Shown here: in pieces, positions 6,825 through 7,556 of the stretch | Layout: each line of letters opens with the position of its first letter | Position numbering within the stretch: the stretch's first letter is position 1 | Source of the DNA: CAYJPV01 sp964396055 | GTDB taxonomy: Bacteria > Acidobacteriota > Vicinamibacteria > Vicinamibacterales > JAKQTR01 | Reading direction: 5' to 3' | Assembly: GCA_964396055.1 (NCBI GenBank) | Contig: CAYNDV010000193.1 | Coordinates: forward strand, 1 to 7,556 | DNA: 7,556 nt | Notes under the pieces: generated by a model | Databases searched by the model: none | What the model was told of the DNA's origin: nothing | The model's input: only the letters and a program-made list of their open reading frames with translations | Position numbers and translations under genes: made by a program

Positions 6825-6860
6825 GCCCCTCCGCTGGCTCGTCGGGGCCCGTACGCCCCG
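6825..6860 (-). promoter_or_regulatory. folP-cdaA spacer: cdaA ribosome binding site and a possible hairpin
   Basis: Directly before the cdaA start the minus strand reads GGAGGGGC then ATG, a strong Shine-Dalgarno (6826-6832) that sits unusually close to the start. Upstream, 6843-6848 and 6855-6860 form a perfect 6-base GC-only inverted repeat around a 6-base loop. There is no U-tract after it, so it is not an intrinsic terminator. One arm (GCCCC) can also pair with the GGGGC at the ribosome binding site. In DNA this GC-rich, such pairing can arise by chance; a regulatory role is inference. Confidence 0.4.
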
Positions 6861-6875
6861 TTGCCGGTGCCGTCG

Positions 6876-7556
6876 TCAGTGCGCCGCGCTGCGGCGCAGG
6901 GTGTCAGCCACGCGAGCCGCATCCGCCATGGCGCCCACGGCGTGCACCCGCACGATGTGCGCGCCCAGCAGCACGGCCGCGGTCACGCTGGCCGCCGTGC
7001 CCCAGTCCCGTTCGGCCGGAGGGCGCTGGCCCAGCGCCTCCGCGAGAAAGGACTTGCGCGACGTGCCGACGAGCAGCGGCCGATCGAGCGCCGCCAGGCG
7101 AGGCAGCCCGGCCAGCACGGACCAGCTGTGCCCGGCACGTTTGGCGAAGCCGATGCCGGGGTCGAGGATGATGCGCCGGTGTTCGACCCCGGCGGTGGTC
7201 GCGCGGGCGACGGCCGTCTGCAGTTCGATCGCCACCTCGCCGGCCACGTCCTGGTAGACGGCTTCCCGGTACATGTCCCGCGAGTGCCCGCGCGTGTGCA
7301 TCAGCACCAGGCCGGCGCCGGTGCGCGCGGCCACCTCGCCGACCGACCGATCATACCCTAAACCGCTGATATCGTTCACGATAGAGGCGCCGGCCGCCAC
7401 CGCCGCCTCGGCGACGGCTCCCTTCGACGTGTCCACCGACACCGGCACGTCCAGCCGCCCGCGCAGCCGGTCGAGCACGGGCAGGATGCGCCGGAGTTCC
7501 TCGGCCTCGCTCACCGCGGCGGCGCCGGGCCTCGTCGACTCGCCGCCGATGTCGAT
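6876..7556 (-). CDS. folP: Dihydropteroate synthase, 5' end outside the window
   Basis: Condenses 6-hydroxymethyl-dihydropterin diphosphate with p-aminobenzoate to give dihydropteroate in cytosolic folate synthesis; this is the sulfonamide target. The frame is open to the window edge, so 226 C-terminal residues are visible and the N-terminal strand with the first pterin loop is missing. Numbering from the first visible residue, DIGGESTRPG (2-11), SVDTSK (40-45), IVNDISGL (59-66), LMHTRG (85-90), DPGIGFAK (132-139), GTSRKSF (164-170) and IVRVHAV (201-207) are the family signatures in order. K168 matches the conserved substrate-binding lysine, and R203/H205 the diphosphate-binding pair. The usual Asp after that His is Ala206 here. 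A GTG at 7514 lies after the GGESTRPG motif and cannot be the start. cdaA follows after 51 bases, an arrangement known from several non-Firmicute phyla. The identity is secure. Confidence 0.97.
   Translation of the reverse strand: MDIGGESTRPGAAAVSEAEELRRILPVLDRLRGRLDVPVSVDTSKGAVAEAAVAAGASIVNDISGLGYDRSVGEVAARTGAGLVLMHTRGHSRDMYREAVYQDVAGEVAIELQTAVARATTAGVEHRRIILDPGIGFAKRAGHSWSVLAGLPRLAALDRPLLVGTSRKSFLAEALGQRPPAERDWGTAASVTAAVLLGAHIVRVHAVGAMADAARVADTLRRSAAH

Noticed and set aside
6114..7361. Plus-strand open frame of 415 residues opposite cdaA and folP
   Set aside because: Both minus-strand genes are unambiguous; this frame is rich in Arg, His, Gly and Ala with no motif.
7512..7514. GTG as a folP start codon
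   Set aside because: The essential GGESTRPG motif lies upstream in the same open frame, so this GTG is internal.

Overview
The window is a GC-rich (about 70% by eye), fully coding stretch of bacterial chromosome. All ten genes I can support lie on the minus strand, so transcription runs from high to low coordinates. GC-rich codon use, the gene order folP-cdaA-cdaR-glmM-pdxJ and the presence of a small TPR membrane protein suggest Acidobacteriota, perhaps the Vicinamibacteria group. That is inference from gene content, not a proven taxonomy. A run of exactly 100 N (3660-3759) marks a scaffold join, so the source is a draft or metagenome assembly.

Layout in transcription order: folP (dihydropteroate synthase, 5' part outside the window, 7556-6876); cdaA (diadenylate cyclase, 6824-6009); cdaR/ybbR (CdaA regulator, 6009-5098); glmM (phosphoglucosamine mutase, 5066 into the gap, last few residues lost); the N gap; pdxJ (pyridoxine 5'-phosphate synthase, 3657-2950); an exported alpha/beta hydrolase (2953-2237); a membrane-anchored TPR protein (2187-1552); a small membrane protein with a YHS-like Cys domain (1530-1249); a D-2-hydroxyacid dehydrogenase of the glyoxylate reductase type (1243-287); and the start of an endonuclease III gene (290-1, running out of the window).

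Spacing is operon-like throughout. Three junctions overlap (cdaA/cdaR TGATG, pdxJ/hydrolase ATGA, dehydrogenase/nth ATGA), and the other visible gaps are 5 to 51 bases. I see no convincing intrinsic terminator or internal promoter. No non-coding stretch exceeds 300 bases, and I found no RNA gene, insertion sequence or CRISPR array.

Functionally, the first half couples c-di-AMP synthesis (CdaA with its membrane partner CdaR) to GlmM, which makes glucosamine-1-phosphate for peptidoglycan and is known in Firmicutes to bind and restrain CdaA. Folate (folP) and vitamin B6 (pdxJ) synthesis flank this core. The second half is a mixed set of metabolic, envelope and DNA repair genes. Most of the window is ordinary housekeeping DNA. 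I found no clearly new system; the items most worth a second look are the YHS-like mini-protein, the glycine-zipper TPR protein and the possible RBS-masking hairpin ahead of cdaA.
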